Assembly: GCA_963662175.1 (NCBI GenBank)
Contig: OY759216.1
Location: 45,463,087 to 45,527,086 of the forward strand
Direction: 5' to 3'
Origin: Aradus depressus
Taxonomy: Eukaryota > Arthropoda > Insecta > Hemiptera > Aradidae
Length of the DNA stretch: 64,000 nt
Of this stretch, positions 47,915 to 58,947 are shown one piece after another; position 1 is the first letter of the stretch; each line of letters starts with the position of its first letter. Made by a program: the position numbers and the translations under genes. The notes below the pieces were generated by a model. The model made no database searches. It saw only the letters and a program-made list of their open reading frames with translations, and was not told the DNA's origin.

Positions 47915-49819
47915 TTATGTAAATATATCGATGGTGTTGAACGAAAAGGGCCAATCTGCAACTTGCAGAATGTTTCTAAAACTAAAAAAAATGCAGTTTG
48001 GCCCGAAACACCAAACACTTTGGCCCTTTTTCATTTCAAGGTTTTAGATAATTTCGGTTTGGCCCTTGCAGATAGGCCCAAATTAACTGATGACCTTGAC
48101 AGGGTGAAATCAGATAGGTCCGAATGAAAAAAATCAGATTGGCCCTTTTCGCTCAACACCATCGATATATTTTGTCCCAAAGCAGTGCTTTTACAGAAGA
48201 AAATTAGAAATGTTAGCACATGTACCCTAATATTTAAGGTTAATTTCACAAAAGAGCTGCTAAGACTTCCTTTAAGCTAATGCTTACCCAGATTGTCCTG
48301 TGTGGAGGCAGAGACTGTTTTCTTCTCAGGCTTGGCGGAGCAGGTTGGGTCGGACTGTGCTCGAGGAGTGCGACCCACCCTCTTGGTTGGACCACTACCC
48401 CCGCTGCCACTGACTGCAGCCACCCCTGATGGGTAGTTCCGAGGCAGTGTCTTCCAGATCATCTCCCCTCTATCACAGTTCACACTCTGCTGACTAGCTC
48501 CTTCGGATCCTTCCTTACCGACCTCCTCCTGCCCTTCTTTTGACAGTTCACTTGGCGCCTCGTTCAAAGCAGCCTTCTCAATCTCATTTTCAGCTAAGAT
48601 TGCTGCTTGTTCCACTGGTTTTTCTGTAAAATTATAAACAATTATTACATTATTTATTTGATTTTGTAGTCGTCAAACTCTGAGAGTTATTTGGACGTTT
48701 CAAACACTTTTATTATTAATAACAAAAATTATTGCATAGAAAAAGCATAATGGTTGATAATAAAAATTACAGTACATCCATAACAAAATAGATATTGAGT
48801 TACTGAAACCCAATTTGAAAAATAAATAAAATGGTCCAGGAATGCTGTTAGGTATCCAATTACTTTATAAATCCAAGCGCACAATACACTAAATACACAA
48901 TACACGTGTAATATAATTATGTACCGGTGGCATAGATAACTCCTGAGTTGAGAGAGTAAATAAGCCTACATAAATGGAATGGGTTAATTATAAACATGTA
49001 AAAGCTGGCCATTTTGCTTTGGAGAAATTAATATTTTAACAGTTACACTGCTACTGTTATAATATAAATATTTTTCAAAATGTAGCCAGCAATTCAAACT
49101 GAAGATAGGTTTTCAACTAGTTTTAAATATAACCCAACCTTCATCATTAACCCTTTGAATTATTTTCAAAAGTAAGAAGAAAGGGCGTGAGATAGCGTGA
49201 TTGCCTACTGAGCTCAAGGTCGCGGGTTCGTAATCCGCCTGAGGTTCTTAGGTTTTTTATCTGGAAGAGAAATTGAGCTTCAGATTTGCGCAACTGATTC
49301 TAGGTAGGTAAAATTTAGGACTTCTTCAGTTGTCATTTTGTTTATGTTACCTCACCTCTGGCACAACTCCAATGGAGGCATGAGTGTGTTTCTCGTACTG
49401 GATATGGGCCTTCTTACCCTGGGGTGAGGAAAATCAACTTGGAGGAAAAAATATTGTTCACAAAAATAGACTAGGGCAAGTTAGTTATTATAGTTATTAT
49501 GACTCATGCCCGGGCTTTAACTACGAGGTCATATCGTCTATTACCAGAGCGCTCTTTTGTCACTCACTTAGTGCGGTATTGAGACCAACACTTCTACTTC
49601 AACGCCTGGTGGCAGGAGCATCTTCACTAAGTCTTTCGACTGGGTTGTATGTATTATACTTATAAATATGATATATAGGAGAAGCTACCTGGAGTGTCGA
49701 TGATCCTCCCTCCGGAGGGCGACATGGTCCTCTTGTAGCTACCCTGGAAGTCAGGAAGACCCTTCTCCTTGTCCTTGGGTTCTCTCCTGTAGTTGAGGTA
49801 GGACGCTTTCGACTGACTC
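37703..49819 (-). CDS. shrm: Shroom homologue, seven 3' exons including the ASD2 domain (5' part missing)
   Basis: Shroom binds F-actin and recruits Rho kinase (Rok/ROCK) through its C-terminal ASD2 coiled coil, driving apical constriction of epithelia. Exons in order of translation: 49689-49819, 48288-48623, 44714-44971, 42102-42324, 40420-40570, 39364-39630, 37703-37963. Phases match throughout, giving 541 aa before TAA. The ASD2 domain fills the last two exons: LMMRLSRKLSVLRAE, VGHITSLLLSLSGRLAKVEN, then QLKSNIDQRSGSVSSMLYNY, INMKSKLLVDSREIAEKIQL. Before it lies HGILAPGPEVKRTTDYVFGL, matching the family's conserved pre-ASD2 motif. Other exons are Ser/Thr/Gln-rich linkers. The first exon here begins in mid-codon after an acceptor, so PDZ/ASD1 exons should lie to the right, probably beyond the window. 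Confidence 0.94.
38063..38445 (-). repeat. ACTTCC-type dispersed repeat
   Basis: Inverted copy with AAATGAAATTTCGTGCCAAT, ACATTCATTACAACTGCAGT, TTTGGTGTCGATATATTCAT and ATCAGGAGGTCAGAAAACAT. It lies in the last intron of Shroom, in the same orientation as the gene. Confidence 0.65.
40193..40330 (+). mobile_element. tRNA-derived SINE (family 1), highly decayed
   Basis: GGGGCGTTAGTAGCTCAAGA, CAGGTTAAAACCC (eroded B box) and GGACGTTAAATGGCGGTCCC follow the order of family 1 with many changes. Confidence 0.55.
40895..40952 (-). repeat. Repeat fragment with CTGATGA ... GAAAC boxes
   Basis: The minus strand reads CCACTGATGATGACACATCT then GCGTTGAAACCCTG. The spacing and boxes resemble the recurring CTGANGA...GAAAC modules found in many dispersed repeats, and loosely the hammerhead ribozyme core. 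The function is unproven. Confidence 0.4.
40968..41083. mobile_element. Short fold-back element
   Basis: The left arm 40968-41014 (starting ACGACATTCATATGTGATAG) pairs with the right arm 41034-41083 almost completely, with a small indel in the middle and a 19-nt loop. It is probably a MITE remnant in a Shroom intron. Confidence 0.75.
41166..41407 (+). mobile_element. tRNA-like SINE (family 2 relative)
   Basis: The head GGTCGTGGTGGCCATGTGGT, B-box-like CAATTCGAATCCCATCCGGG, a GC-rich body ending GCGTTAAACA and a T-run. The opening and the GGGAGAG segment resemble family 2, while the 3' half differs. Confidence 0.6.
41440..41748 (-). repeat. ACTTCC-type dispersed repeat
   Basis: It contains CATATGAAATTTCGTGTCAA, ACATTCATTTCAACGACAGT and the terminal CTTCGTATAGTTGGGGAAG (the inverted ACTTCCCCAACTATACGAAG end). 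Confidence 0.65.
43685..43789 (+). pseudogene. Short relic resembling a retroelement integrase zinc-binding region
   Basis: The open segment reads VYHDNFIEAHLGHSGIKEI, close to the H...HxGHxGxxKT pattern of the integrase HHCC region in LTR retrotransposons. Only about 35 codons are open and no LTR, reverse transcriptase or Cys pair is visible. Confidence 0.35.
44615..44697 (-). mobile_element. tRNA-derived SINE (family 1), 3' fragment
   Basis: It reads CTCATGCCCGGGCTTTAACT then CATATCGCCTACTAGCAGAG and stops 17 nt left of a Shroom exon. An even shorter piece (GACTCATGCCCGGGC) lies at 44389-44404. Confidence 0.75.
45347..45500. repeat. Degenerate simple repeat (GTGACTATCT type)
   Basis: There are repeated variants of GTGACTATCT, TGACTGACTATC and CTATGAGTGACTATC over about 150 bp in a Shroom intron. 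Confidence 0.7.
47820..47910. repeat. (TA)n microsatellite
   Basis: This is nearly pure alternating TA with a few G/T interruptions, directly left of the MITE at 47922. A second (AT)n run lies at 50861-50895. Confidence 0.95.
47922..48171. mobile_element. 250-bp MITE with 37-bp terminal inverted repeats
   Basis: The left terminus AATATATCGATGGTGTTGAA and the right terminus TTCGCTCAACACCATCGATA belong to inverted arms of 37 bp with one mismatch. The interior repeats GGCCCTT / AAGGGCC-type motifs. No coding capacity. It lies in the Shroom intron right of exon 44714-44971 and about 115 bp from exon 48288-48623. Confidence 0.85.
49183..49330 (+). mobile_element. tRNA-derived SINE (family 1), decayed 5' half
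   Basis: GGGCGTGAGATAGCGTGATT, GAGCTCAAGGTCGCGGGTTC and TTAGGTTTTTTATCTGG follow the family-1 head; the body is mostly lost. Confidence 0.6.
49480..49566 (-). mobile_element. tRNA-derived SINE (family 1), 3' fragment
   Basis: It reads GACTCATGCCCGGGCTTTAA, CTACGAGGTCATATCG and CCAGAGCGCTCTTTTGTCAC, like the fragment at 44615-44697. It lies just downstream of the Shroom exon 49689-49819. Confidence 0.75.
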
Positions 49820-50611
49820 CTGAAAAAGGACATCAACAAAACATTAGCTTCATCAATAACTCGAATCGGCTTGGAACAGAAATGAAAATTATTATTATTA
49901 ACAGTAAACCTGGAAAATTTCAATATTTATGCAATACAAAGATAAAGTTTGCTTTCACAAAATTCTTCAGCTTTATTCCAAAACTGTATCAATTATATAA
50001 CTCACAATGTCTATTTCAAGGAAAGTTTTAAAAAAAACTTCCTTATTATACTTATTTAAGAAATAATAACTTCCTGACACTAATCGCTTGGATAATATTT
50101 AATTATTACGAAAATAATCGATCACGATGAGATGATGGATGTTAATATTATTTACGTTTTTCTTCATTGCAAAGGATTATCCTAAGGATTTGATTGCCAC
50201 CTCAACAAGGACGCCATCAATTGTAACAATTATCACAGTGTAATAGTAGCCACAATCGTGGCAAAGTACAGCGGAAAAACAATCCAAGTCGAGTAAGAAA
50301 TACTAATAAAGAAAATGTTTTTCAAACTGCAATTATTTCATGTATATAAACATTTTTTTTTTCTCTATTTACATAATTATTTCAGCATGAATCTGATAGT
50401 TTCTTGCTTCTCATCTTTCAGTTTTATCTCGCTTTCACGAACAAAAACTTTAATTATTGTTAGTAGATCTAACAACATAATTTCAAATCAGGAAAAGGAC
50501 ATAATTCTAAATAGTAAGAGTAATCATATGTGTGGGAAAGTCATAGAATCAGTTTACATCACTATACATAAATATCCAGAATAGAGTTAAATTTAAAAGG
50601 AAAGTGGGGAA

Positions 50612-50691
50612 TCACTCATGCCCGGGCTTTAACTACAAGGTCATATGGTCTACCAGAGCGCTCGTTCGTCACTCTTGCGCACATGAGCCCG
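50612..50691 (-). mobile_element. tRNA-derived SINE (family 1), 3' fragment
   Basis: ACTCATGCCCGGGCTTTAAC, CCAGAGCGCTCGTTCGTCAC and CACATGAGCCCG match the inverted 3' part of family 1. Confidence 0.7.
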
Positions 50692-50855
50692 CCATGTATG
50701 CAGATATAATAAAACATATCAACAGATGATAAATCGATATTAGATACAATCGATAATGCCAATAATAAAAGAATAATTTGAAGAAAATTTAACCATCTAT
50801 AACATAAAAAATTAAAGTAGAATAAATGTTTGTTACTTTCAATTTTTTTTAAATG

Positions 50856-50901
<46 letters not shown>

Positions 50902-51310
50902 ATTGTTGTTAATGTATAATTTAATTAGGACAAATATACAGGAATACTGATTATTGTTTATATAAAAAATTAGACACTGAGAACGGGATTTTAATTTCTA
51001 ATACTATTAATATCTTTTATTCTTCTCAATTTTTCATCAATTTCTCAAAATTTAACAAATGGTGTTATTTGTAGATTCCCAGCCCAATCTTTCAGTATTG
51101 CAGTCAAACTGGAGATTAGAGATATATAGACGAGTGATCAACTGATCAACTTTAACCTAACAGACAAGGACTCCAACAAAGAAAAAAATATGATAACATG
51201 GTCAACTTCTGACCAGACTAATCATAAAACCAGCAGCTCACATCGAAACGAATAGTGATATAGGAAATGTTTTTCAAATTGAATGGATGCAATTATTGCA
51301 TAGGTCCGTT

Positions 51311-51360
51311 TCTTTTTTTTTTTTTTTATTTTTTTTTTTTTATTTTTTTTTTTTTTATTT
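51311..51360. repeat. T-rich minisatellite
   Basis: Runs of 12-17 T are separated by single A residues, repeated about three times, then TTTTATTTTATTTAC. It adjoins a segment (51345-51490) related to 35735-35895. Confidence 0.8.
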
Positions 51361-52700
51361 TATTTACAAATAGCTATTTACAACTGTATACACATAAATA
51401 CAACACGCAAATGTGCTAATAAAGAGGTAATGGCAACGTCAAAATGTCATGAGGGGAGAAATCACCCAGTGGTGACATTCCCTAGTCACTGTTTTTCTCT
51501 CGTTTTTAGCTAATTGCATATATGTTAACTTTTTTTTTCTCCATTCACTCATAGTTATATATACATATATTAGTGTGAACTTGATCATCTTCACCCTCAT
51601 CTTTCAGTTTCTCGCGATAAAAGAGGAAAGCGCAAACAAGTTTTTCTTTAGATTTGGAAGTTTAAAACCTGAAAAAAGAGTTAAAATATATTTAGAATAC
51701 AAAAAGAAAGCTATTGGATAAAATGAAACACATCTCAGATTTATGAGGGACCAGTATTCCTGATTTATAATTCTTATTTTATAAAAAATAATTTATCCCT
51801 ACTGAAGAAATTGTTGAACAATAAACATTTGATTTAAGGCATAATGTAAGATTCTAAGTGTGAAATGGTACTTAAAAAATATATATAAAGCCTTCTCTCA
51901 TAATAAAAACTTATATATGCCTCCTGAGTTAGGGCTAAAGTATTATTAACCACCTAATAAATAAAAACTGAATAATAACCCTCTAAACCTAGTTCTCAAC
52001 CAAAAATAATGAAGAACCCAAGGAAAAAGGAACAAAAAAATTTTAAATTAAGTGCCATTAAACTTAAGTTCATAAACTATTTCCTTTCAAAAAAGTGACA
52101 TTAAAGCCAAGACGTAATAATAACTATAATACAAAAGACTGAAGCTCTCAAGAATGGCTTAGAAACCATAAAATATAAAAAAAGTGAGGAAGAAAATAGA
52201 AAAAAAATGAAATAAAAAGAAAAAATCTGCAGGTTTAAAAATAAAGAAATAATATTTCTTCAGAGTGACGATTACCTTCGATCATGAAACAATTCTGTTG
52301 TAAAAATCCCGCCATGTGACTATTGATACTTAACATTTTCTGCAAAGATATTGTGAAACACATAATAAAAATAATAATAATAATAATTTTTATTTATATA
52401 TAAACGTAGTTAGTTACTAACAACTAACTATAAACGTATGTAAAATATTTGTATTTTAATCAGCAAATACTATTTCAAAATTTTTCTTTTATTATTAAGA
52501 TTTCAATTTGAGACGAAATTTTATTTTTTAATGTTTTCCTTGTTTTTAAGAGTTTACTGTAGAGGAAGGCCAGGAAAAAAACCCCGTGGGGGCTGCAGAA
52601 GGGACAATTCGGATAGTATAGACTTTTGAACTTCCATTTAGTTTTGTCAAGTCGTGGCTGAAGATGGTTGCAATACCGAAAGTACTTTATTTATATATGT

Positions 52701-53226
52701 ATACTAGCAGTAATACCCGGCGTTGCCCGGGGAACTTTGACTTTTCTCCCAATATCTCCTATAAGGCTATTCAGTTCCTCGACAGTACTCAGGATGTTAT
52801 AATTTTCAATTATTCATACGGAATAAGGCTTATAGTCCTTCAACTGTAGTAACGCTAGCTTTGGAGCTAAAACTAATTTATTCAAAAAGATTTCTCATTA
52901 ATCGTTGCAATGGTTTTCGAGTTACAAAGATTGCGTGAGTGGATGCTGGGATGGACCAGGGGTTGATTAAAAAATAGACCTTAACCTTCCGGTAGATAAA
53001 ACTTATCTATTCAAAAAGATTCCTCATTAATCATTGCAGTGGTTTTTGAGTTACAAAGATTGCGTGGGTGGATGCTGGGATGGACCAGATATTGAGGTAC
53101 TAATACGCCTATAACCTTCCACAGACGATGACGAATCAATTAAAAACAAAATTAATCAAATCCATCAAGCCGTTCGTGAGTTATAGCGGTACAACGCACA
53201 GACATTTTCAGCTTTATATATGTGAA
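52701..53226 (+). mobile_element. Dispersed repeat with CCCGGCGTTGCCCGGG motif
   Basis: It starts ACTAGCAGTAATACCCGGCG then TTGCCCGGGG and ends AGTTATAGCGGTACAACGCA, CAGACATTTTCAGC, a combination common at the ends of arthropod repeats. The middle contains a tandem near-duplication of about 100 bp (52868-52960 and 52988-53089), each with GAGTTACAAAGATTGCGTG and GGATGCTGGGATGGACCAG. The class is not determined. Confidence 0.55.
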
Positions 53227-55400
53227 ATAGACAACATTATAAAAAATATCAAGTGATATAACCTGTGGATACTGGAATAAGTGAGCTTTGAAAATGCCCT
53301 AGTGGGTGAAACATAGTTCATGTTTGTAAACATACATAAAGACATTTGTGAGACTAAATAGTCCAGTAAACGAAGCAGAAATTTCGTGTATGAGTTGTTA
53401 ATGGGTCAAAACAAGTTTGTGAGACGTGGCAGCCCGCGGTTTTTTTCTGGGGCCCATTACATGGCCAAAAACTGGCCAATGTCCAATACATCATGAAAAA
53501 AGGCCAAATTGAAAAACAAATGGTATATATATGGTTTTTAGGCCTAAAATCTACCCCTTTTACTCTTGTAATTTTTTTTCGAAAAAATGCATCCCCTTCG
53601 AGTTACAGCCCGTCGAAAAAAAATTCTTCAATAATGCAGAAACTCAAAATTACACACATGGAAATTGTTGATTATGCAAAAATGAACATTTTTGTTTAGT
53701 ATAACTTTTTTCTGAAAACCAATATTTTCCGAGTTTTTCTTGAAACAACACAGAAAAAATTATTTTTTTACGGGGGCAGATCGGTAAAAGTACGTCTTTT
53801 AAACAAACCAAAAAATTTGAGATTATAAATTAATCTCACGTAAACATTTTTTGTTTGAAACATATTTTCCCACAATCCATATTTTCCGAGATATGGACGG
53901 TTTTTCCGCGGCTAGGTGAAGTTGCTTAATCACCATATTGACCATCTTCGAAAAGGGTCAGAATTAATTAAAAAAAAAAAAAAAAAAAATGGCATATATG
54001 GATATTTTGGCCAAAAATAAGACTTTTTTATTCCATTCAATTTCCCGAAAAAATTATACGAAGAAAGGCCTTGATAGTGTCTTATTTAACCATCTACTTC
54101 ATTTTAATTTTCACAAGTCTATTCAGGAAATATTTCTTGACAGCGAAAAGAGAACAGAGATGCGAACTGTTCTCCATTAAAAATAAGGAGGCTCAGAAGA
54201 TTACATTGAAGGTAACTGAAGGAGAAATGAGAGAAGGAAGAAAAAGTTAGTGAGGACATCTAGCGGTAGCGAGCGGGACCAACAATGGTTACTGTAAACT
54301 TATTATAGGAGCCACAAAAACCAGGCCAAACACACTCCACTCCCTCCCTGCTTACATAGGAGTAGATAGCCCAGCAATGACTTCCTATCCAAGCCCAACA
54401 TACACTATACTCAGAAAGAACATTTGAAAACGAAACAATCGTAGATCACATGTGATGTAAAAAATTACACACATTAAGATTATTAAAAACGACGATCATC
54501 TGTTCTAATAGTGTGACAGTCTGAGTAGAGATGTGGAGATGGGCAGTCTAGTGAAAGAAGTACAGGACCTTTATGACAATTTCCAGAGAACATTATTATA
54601 TGTCGTAACTATTAGTAATATTTGCTTCCTTAATACTTTTTTATCTACGCTTAACAATAAGAAATGTGCAGCAGCCTACAATAAAATGAGCTGGAGGTCT
54701 TGTTTTTTAGCAAAACTGAATCCAGTGTGATAATAAAAAAATATTTATAAATGTTGAATAAATATAAAATTAAATTAATAATGAATAGTATAATTAAATG
54801 AAATTACCTAATTTCCTGTAGAAATTATAGCTGGTCTTCTACTAAATTTTGATTTCTAAAGTAATTTCCGAAAAGGGCCCTAAAAAAATATCGAAAGTTC
54901 AACAAGACGTGCAATTTTGAAGAAAGTGCACATATTTAAAAAAATTCAATTAATAATTATTTCATTTGGATTTCTTCTAAATATAATGATGAGATGCCAT
55001 ACTGTTTTTCTAAATTTGCAAAAACGTTAAATCTAAACCAAAGGTATAAATTACCTTATTGGGTTCGCAGGGAAAATTAATACATAGAATAAGAGAACAA
55101 ATATTGGGTTTATTTACCTAAACCTACATTATAAATAAAATCAAAATACCAATATGAAATAAAAAATCAATTACTTACAATAAACATCTTACAAACTAAT
55201 TTCTACATCTAATTTAGCCTCTTTTATTTTTAAATATTGTATTCAATGTTATTTTGGGCATATAGACATATTAATAAATAAAAGTACCTTTGTGCATCTA
55301 CTTCACTGTTATTTTCACTCCTACATCTTCTCTCACTCAGACTGGTTCACTACACCTTAACCCTAAAAACACTTCTCTCTCTAGACTGTCCACTTCCACA

Positions 55401-55486
55401 TCTCAACTCCATAATATGGAGTTGAGATCAGCTGTTTCAAATAGAGAGAAACATATTATGTTTCTCTCTATTTGAAACAGCTGATC
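55401..55486. repeat. Two overlapping perfect palindromes
   Basis: The first is 55401-55427, with 12-bp arms (TCTCAACTCCAT / ATGGAGTTGAGA) and a 3-nt loop. The second is 55426-55486, with 30-bp perfect arms (starting GATCAGCTGTTTCAAATAGA) and a 1-nt spacer. They overlap by two bases. Confidence 0.95.
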
Positions 55487-55760
55487 GTCGTCATTTGTTC
55501 TTCATTCATTGGTGGTTCACATTTCGTTTCAAAACAAAATGCAGCTAGTCCATTTTTGTATATTTATTCACTCCTAACAGCTGTTTTTTTATACAAATAA
55601 TAATAATTGATTTTATAAAATATTAATAATTTTAATGTGTGTAAATTTTTTACATCACATAACGTAACTTCTATACTTCGTATAGCTGGGCTAATAAAAA
55701 GAAAATTTTGAACCTTAATGTGAAATACATTCATTACAGGAGTCCTTACATATTATAGGA

Positions 55761-56045
55761 GTCAAGGACAGTCCCATCTGTGACAGATGTGGAGACGACG
55801 AGATGGCAGCGCACTTCCTGGGTAGATGTTCGGACGAGACTCCATATTTTCGGGAGAGATATGACTAAAATGGATAATTTCAGAAAATTAGACCACGTGA
55901 GTAATTCCCTAATGAAACTGGGAGACTAGATCCTTCATGAAAAACTTAGTATCTTCAGATAGTACGAATAGACAAGGTTAGGTGGAAGTCCAGGATTGAA
56001 TGCTTAGGTCTCTAGGTGCAGACAACCAGCCCATTAGCTTCAATA
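55761..56045 (+). pseudogene. 3' end relic of a LINE with a C-terminal zinc-finger motif
   Basis: The open stretch 55761-55868 reads DSPICDRCGDDEMAAHFLGR then C, a C-x2-C-x7-H-x4-C pattern found after RNase H in I/R1-group non-LTR elements. It is followed by TGAATGCTTAGGTCTCTAGG and ACCAGCCC, the inverted form of the segments nested at 6935 and found near 13125 and 30505. Stops follow, so this is a dead fragment. Confidence 0.6.
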
Positions 56046-56387
56046 TATTTCATACACCATGTATATAAAGTAATATAAAACAAATCAATTATAGAACACG
56101 ACCTGAGCTTTCACGTTCATTAAACCCAACGGTAGAAGTTCATTTAATGTTATGGGTGAACTTCCTAAACCACGAAGCAGTTAACTTTCTTTTTATTACA
56201 TTAGTTGAAAACAAAAGAAATATGTACTACATCGAATTGAGAAGATGAAAGTTAGTAATTACATGAAAAGGCAATCTATAAACAAGTAGAAAATAATAAC
56301 GAATGATATTGTTCACTGAACTTTACAACTTTACAATACAAGGTTCATTTATATTAGTACTATATTTCATTACATTAGCTTTCTTAT

Positions 56388-56870
56388 TACTTCCCCAGCT
56401 ACACAAAGTATAGGGGAAGTTATGTAATCGGTCAAAAAGTTAATGCGGAGTTTTAAACGGAATTAATGTTTTCTGAACCTGACTTCTTCAAATTGGGCAA
56501 AGGAGAGGGGGGTTAGGGTAGGGTCTCAACTCAAAACCCCTAACTGCCGATATAATGAATGTATCGACATGAAATTTCATATTTGAAGTCAAAATACAAT
56601 GAGGACATAACCTGTCAATTTTCAGTAATATCAACTGCAGGTAAGGGGGATCAATTCAAAAACCCTAATAACTGCTGATGTAATGAATTTATCCACATTA
56701 AATTTCATATTTGAAGTCAAAACACAATAAGGACATAACCTGTCAAATTTCAGTAATATCGACTGAAGGTAAGGGGGGCTTCAGGAGAGGGGCTTAATTC
56801 AAAAATCCTAATAACTGTCAATGTAATGAATTTATCGTCACAAAATTAAGTATGAGGATTAAGGAGTATT
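56388..56870 (+). repeat. ACTTCC-type dispersed repeat with a clear 5' end
   Basis: It begins ACTTCCCCAGCTACACAAAG then TATAGGGGAAGTTATGTAAT, the best-preserved 5' terminus of the family here. A unit of about 140 bp (ATAATGAATGTATCGACATG, CATATTTGAAGTCAAAA, GGACATAACCTGTCAA) is repeated inside it. Confidence 0.7.
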
Positions 56871-57466
56871 AAGTAAAAACACAAAAACTTTATTCAGCGC
56901 CAATGTATCGATTTACTATATTTTATATTTAAGAGGGAAAACCAGTCCAATTTGTAATTACTATCATCTTCCAAGCACCATATATCCTCAAAGCTAACTT
57001 AACCACGGATCACAAACACCGTAAAATAACTGTTTTATTATCGTTCTTCTCTTTACTTTTTAAAATATGCTAACGACAAGGCCGCCTAAGGCCTTATGTT
57101 AATCATAAATGGATGCCTGCATGCAAACATGGATAGCATCATATAATGCATAATTTTCATATTTTAAAGTTCCCAATGATATTTTAGGAACAAGTGTTTT
57201 TGAAATGGGAGCACACAGACCTCTGTAGATAATGTGAAATATCCCGCATGGCCCGACACTAACACTATCCATATCGACAAGGTCTGCTACTGTTCATCTG
57301 TCATATTATTAAAAAATAGTTGATTATTTATTTTCCTAACAATATGAAAATTGCAACGTTTTTTACTCGACTGCCTAACGCGAAAGTAGTATTGTTATTC
57401 ACAATTTTGTATGTATGTGAGTATAATCCTTGTTCAGACGGAGAAACAAAACGACTGGATAGATTT

Positions 57467-57478
57467 AAATGATTCTAT
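57467..57478. repeat. Target-site duplication, left copy
   Basis: AAATGATTCTAT, identical to 61718-61729, directly flanks the Jockey element. Confidence 0.92.
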
Positions 57479-57621
57479 GGGAGATCAGCTGTTCACGTTA
57501 AACAAAAATAGTGTTATAAAATTGCTCTTCAAAAAAATAATTAATAGTGCGGTTTTTACTGTGTTTGTACAAACGTGAAACAGTGAAAAGTATCAGGGAG
57601 AGGACCTTTTCACCAAACGGA

Positions 57622-58947
57622 ATGAGTTGCAGCGGGGCGCGCTCTTCCTGGGCTGAAGAGAGTGCACCAGTGCCCACGGCCAGCCACAGCCAGCCAAGTA
57701 ACTTCAAACAGGTACCACAGCAGCCCCTGGCTACAGCATCGATGGCCGTTGACCCTCCAGGCCTTAGTGGCAAGAAGAGGACCCTAGACCAGCCTGACCA
57801 GGAGACACCCGCCTCACACCTCGCCGTCACCAAGAGGTATAAATCTTACAACTCACCAGTCATAGTTTCTAACAGGTATTCCGCTCTAACCAATTTACAC
57901 ACTTCCAAGCCCCAACCGGCCGATTCAAATTCCGAAAATAGTAAAAAAATTAAAATACCTCCAATTTTTATTATAGGTTACAATAACCTAAAAGAAATAA
58001 CAGCTGACATATTAAAGGTGGCTACATCACCGTTTGAAACCAAACAATGCCTAAAAGAAAAAATTAAAATTCAAGCGACCTCGTCAGACGATTTTAGGGC
58101 CCTGACAAAATTCTACGATACGCATAAAATTAACTATTATACTTATGTTAATCCAGAAACTAAAAATGTATCGGTGATTCTCCGAGGTGTGCCATACGCG
58201 TTCAGTGAAGAAGACGTCAAAAATGAATTGCTCCCTCACTACCCAGTTATTTCGGTCACCAGGTTGCACAATAGAGACAAAATGCCCACGCCATTGTGCG
58301 CAGTCGAACTGACTAATACCGACCAGGGAAAAGCCATATTTTCACTTACGAAACTATATTACAGTCGTATCCACGTGGAGGAAAGACGCCGGTCCCTGCA
58401 CGTTCCTCAATGCATGAACTGCCAAAAATTCGGGCACACCAAGAACTACTGCCGCCTTGAGTCGACCTGCGTTAAGTGTGCAGGGAATCACCATTATAAA
58501 GTTTGTCCTTTCCAAAAAACTGACAAACCGAAGTGCGCCAACTGTGGGGGCGACCATACCGCCAACTTTGGAGGCTGTCTGAAACGACCACCGAAACGGC
58601 AACTACAGTCAATTTCCGCAGGCACCACCGCAAGCCAAACATTTCACACTAATACAAATCAACCTCCGCAACACACACACGCACATTCAGCCAACACACC
58701 CAATACACCACCATACGCACCTACCTCCCCGGAGCCCAAACCACCTACGAACTTTTGGTTTGACAAAAATCGAAGTAGGCCAACACCACCGCAACCTAAT
58801 ACTGCAAACAATGGAATTAGCTCTGAGGCAACGACTGACCTGACTGGACTCATCATGAACCTCATCAAACCATTCATCCCCCACATCCAAGCTTTCTTAT
58901 CCAATTTATTCACTAACCTTTTTTCGATGAATCATGGCAAACCCTAA
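57622..58947 (+). CDS. Jockey-type ORF1, nucleic-acid-binding Gag-like protein
   Basis: A 441-aa protein that binds the element's RNA in a ribonucleoprotein particle. The frame is open from 57547, but the first ATG is at 57622. A PRE/C2HC-type domain (VILRGVPYAFSEEDVKNELL, then ITRLH-like and VEERRRSLHVPQC) comes before three CCHC-type knuckles at residues 264-277 (CMNCQKFGHTKNYC), 283-295 (CVKCAGNHHYKVC) and 305-319 (CANCGGDHTANFGGC). The N-terminal 100 residues are Ser/Pro-rich and the C-terminal part is Pro/Thr/Asn-rich and ends in a hydrophobic helix-like stretch. The stop codon overlaps the ORF2 start by 14 nt, which suggests coupled reinitiation or a shift for ORF2 expression. Confidence 0.93.
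   Translation: MSCSGARSSWAEESAPVPTASHSQPSNFKQVPQQPLATASMAVDPPGLSGKKRTLDQPDQETPASHLAVTKRYKSYNSPVIVSNRYSALTNLHTSKPQPADSNSENSKKIKIPPIFIIGYNNLKEITADILKVATSPFETKQCLKEKIKIQATSSDDFRALTKFYDTHKINYYTYVNPETKNVSVILRGVPYAFSEEDVKNELLPHYPVISVTRLHNRDKMPTPLCAVELTNTDQGKAIFSLTKLYYSRIHVEERRRSLHVPQCMNCQKFGHTKNYCRLESTCVKCAGNHHYKVCPFQKTDKPKCANCGGDHTANFGGCLKRPPKRQLQSISAGTTASQTFHTNTNQPPQHTHAHSANTPNTPPYAPTSPEPKPPTNFWFDKNRSRPTPPQPNTANNGISSEATTDLTGLIMNLIKPFIPHIQAFLSNLFTNLFSMNHGKP

Larger units (their letters stand above)
49820..57478. other. Repeat-rich region, probably an upstream Shroom intron
   Basis: No host exon could be supported. Contents: a SINE fragment (50612-50691), an (AT)n run, a T-rich minisatellite (51311-51360), a dispersed repeat (52701-53226) with a CTGAAGA-type module before it, AT-rich unknown sequence (53240-55390), twin perfect palindromes (55401-55486), a LINE 3' relic (55761-56045) and an ACTTCC-type repeat (56388-56870). 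Assigning it to a Shroom intron is inferred from the open 5' phase of the exon at 49819. Confidence 0.5.

Noticed and set aside
51540..51660. Possible minus-strand exon (KSKEKLVCAFLFYREKLKDE)
   Set aside because: The frame has a stop between the only nearby acceptor and the peptide, and no phase partner exists; weak similarity to 50385-50460 suggests a repeat.
54533..54730. 65-codon plus-strand ORF
   Set aside because: No splice context, domain or codon signal; it lies in AT-rich repeat-bearing sequence.
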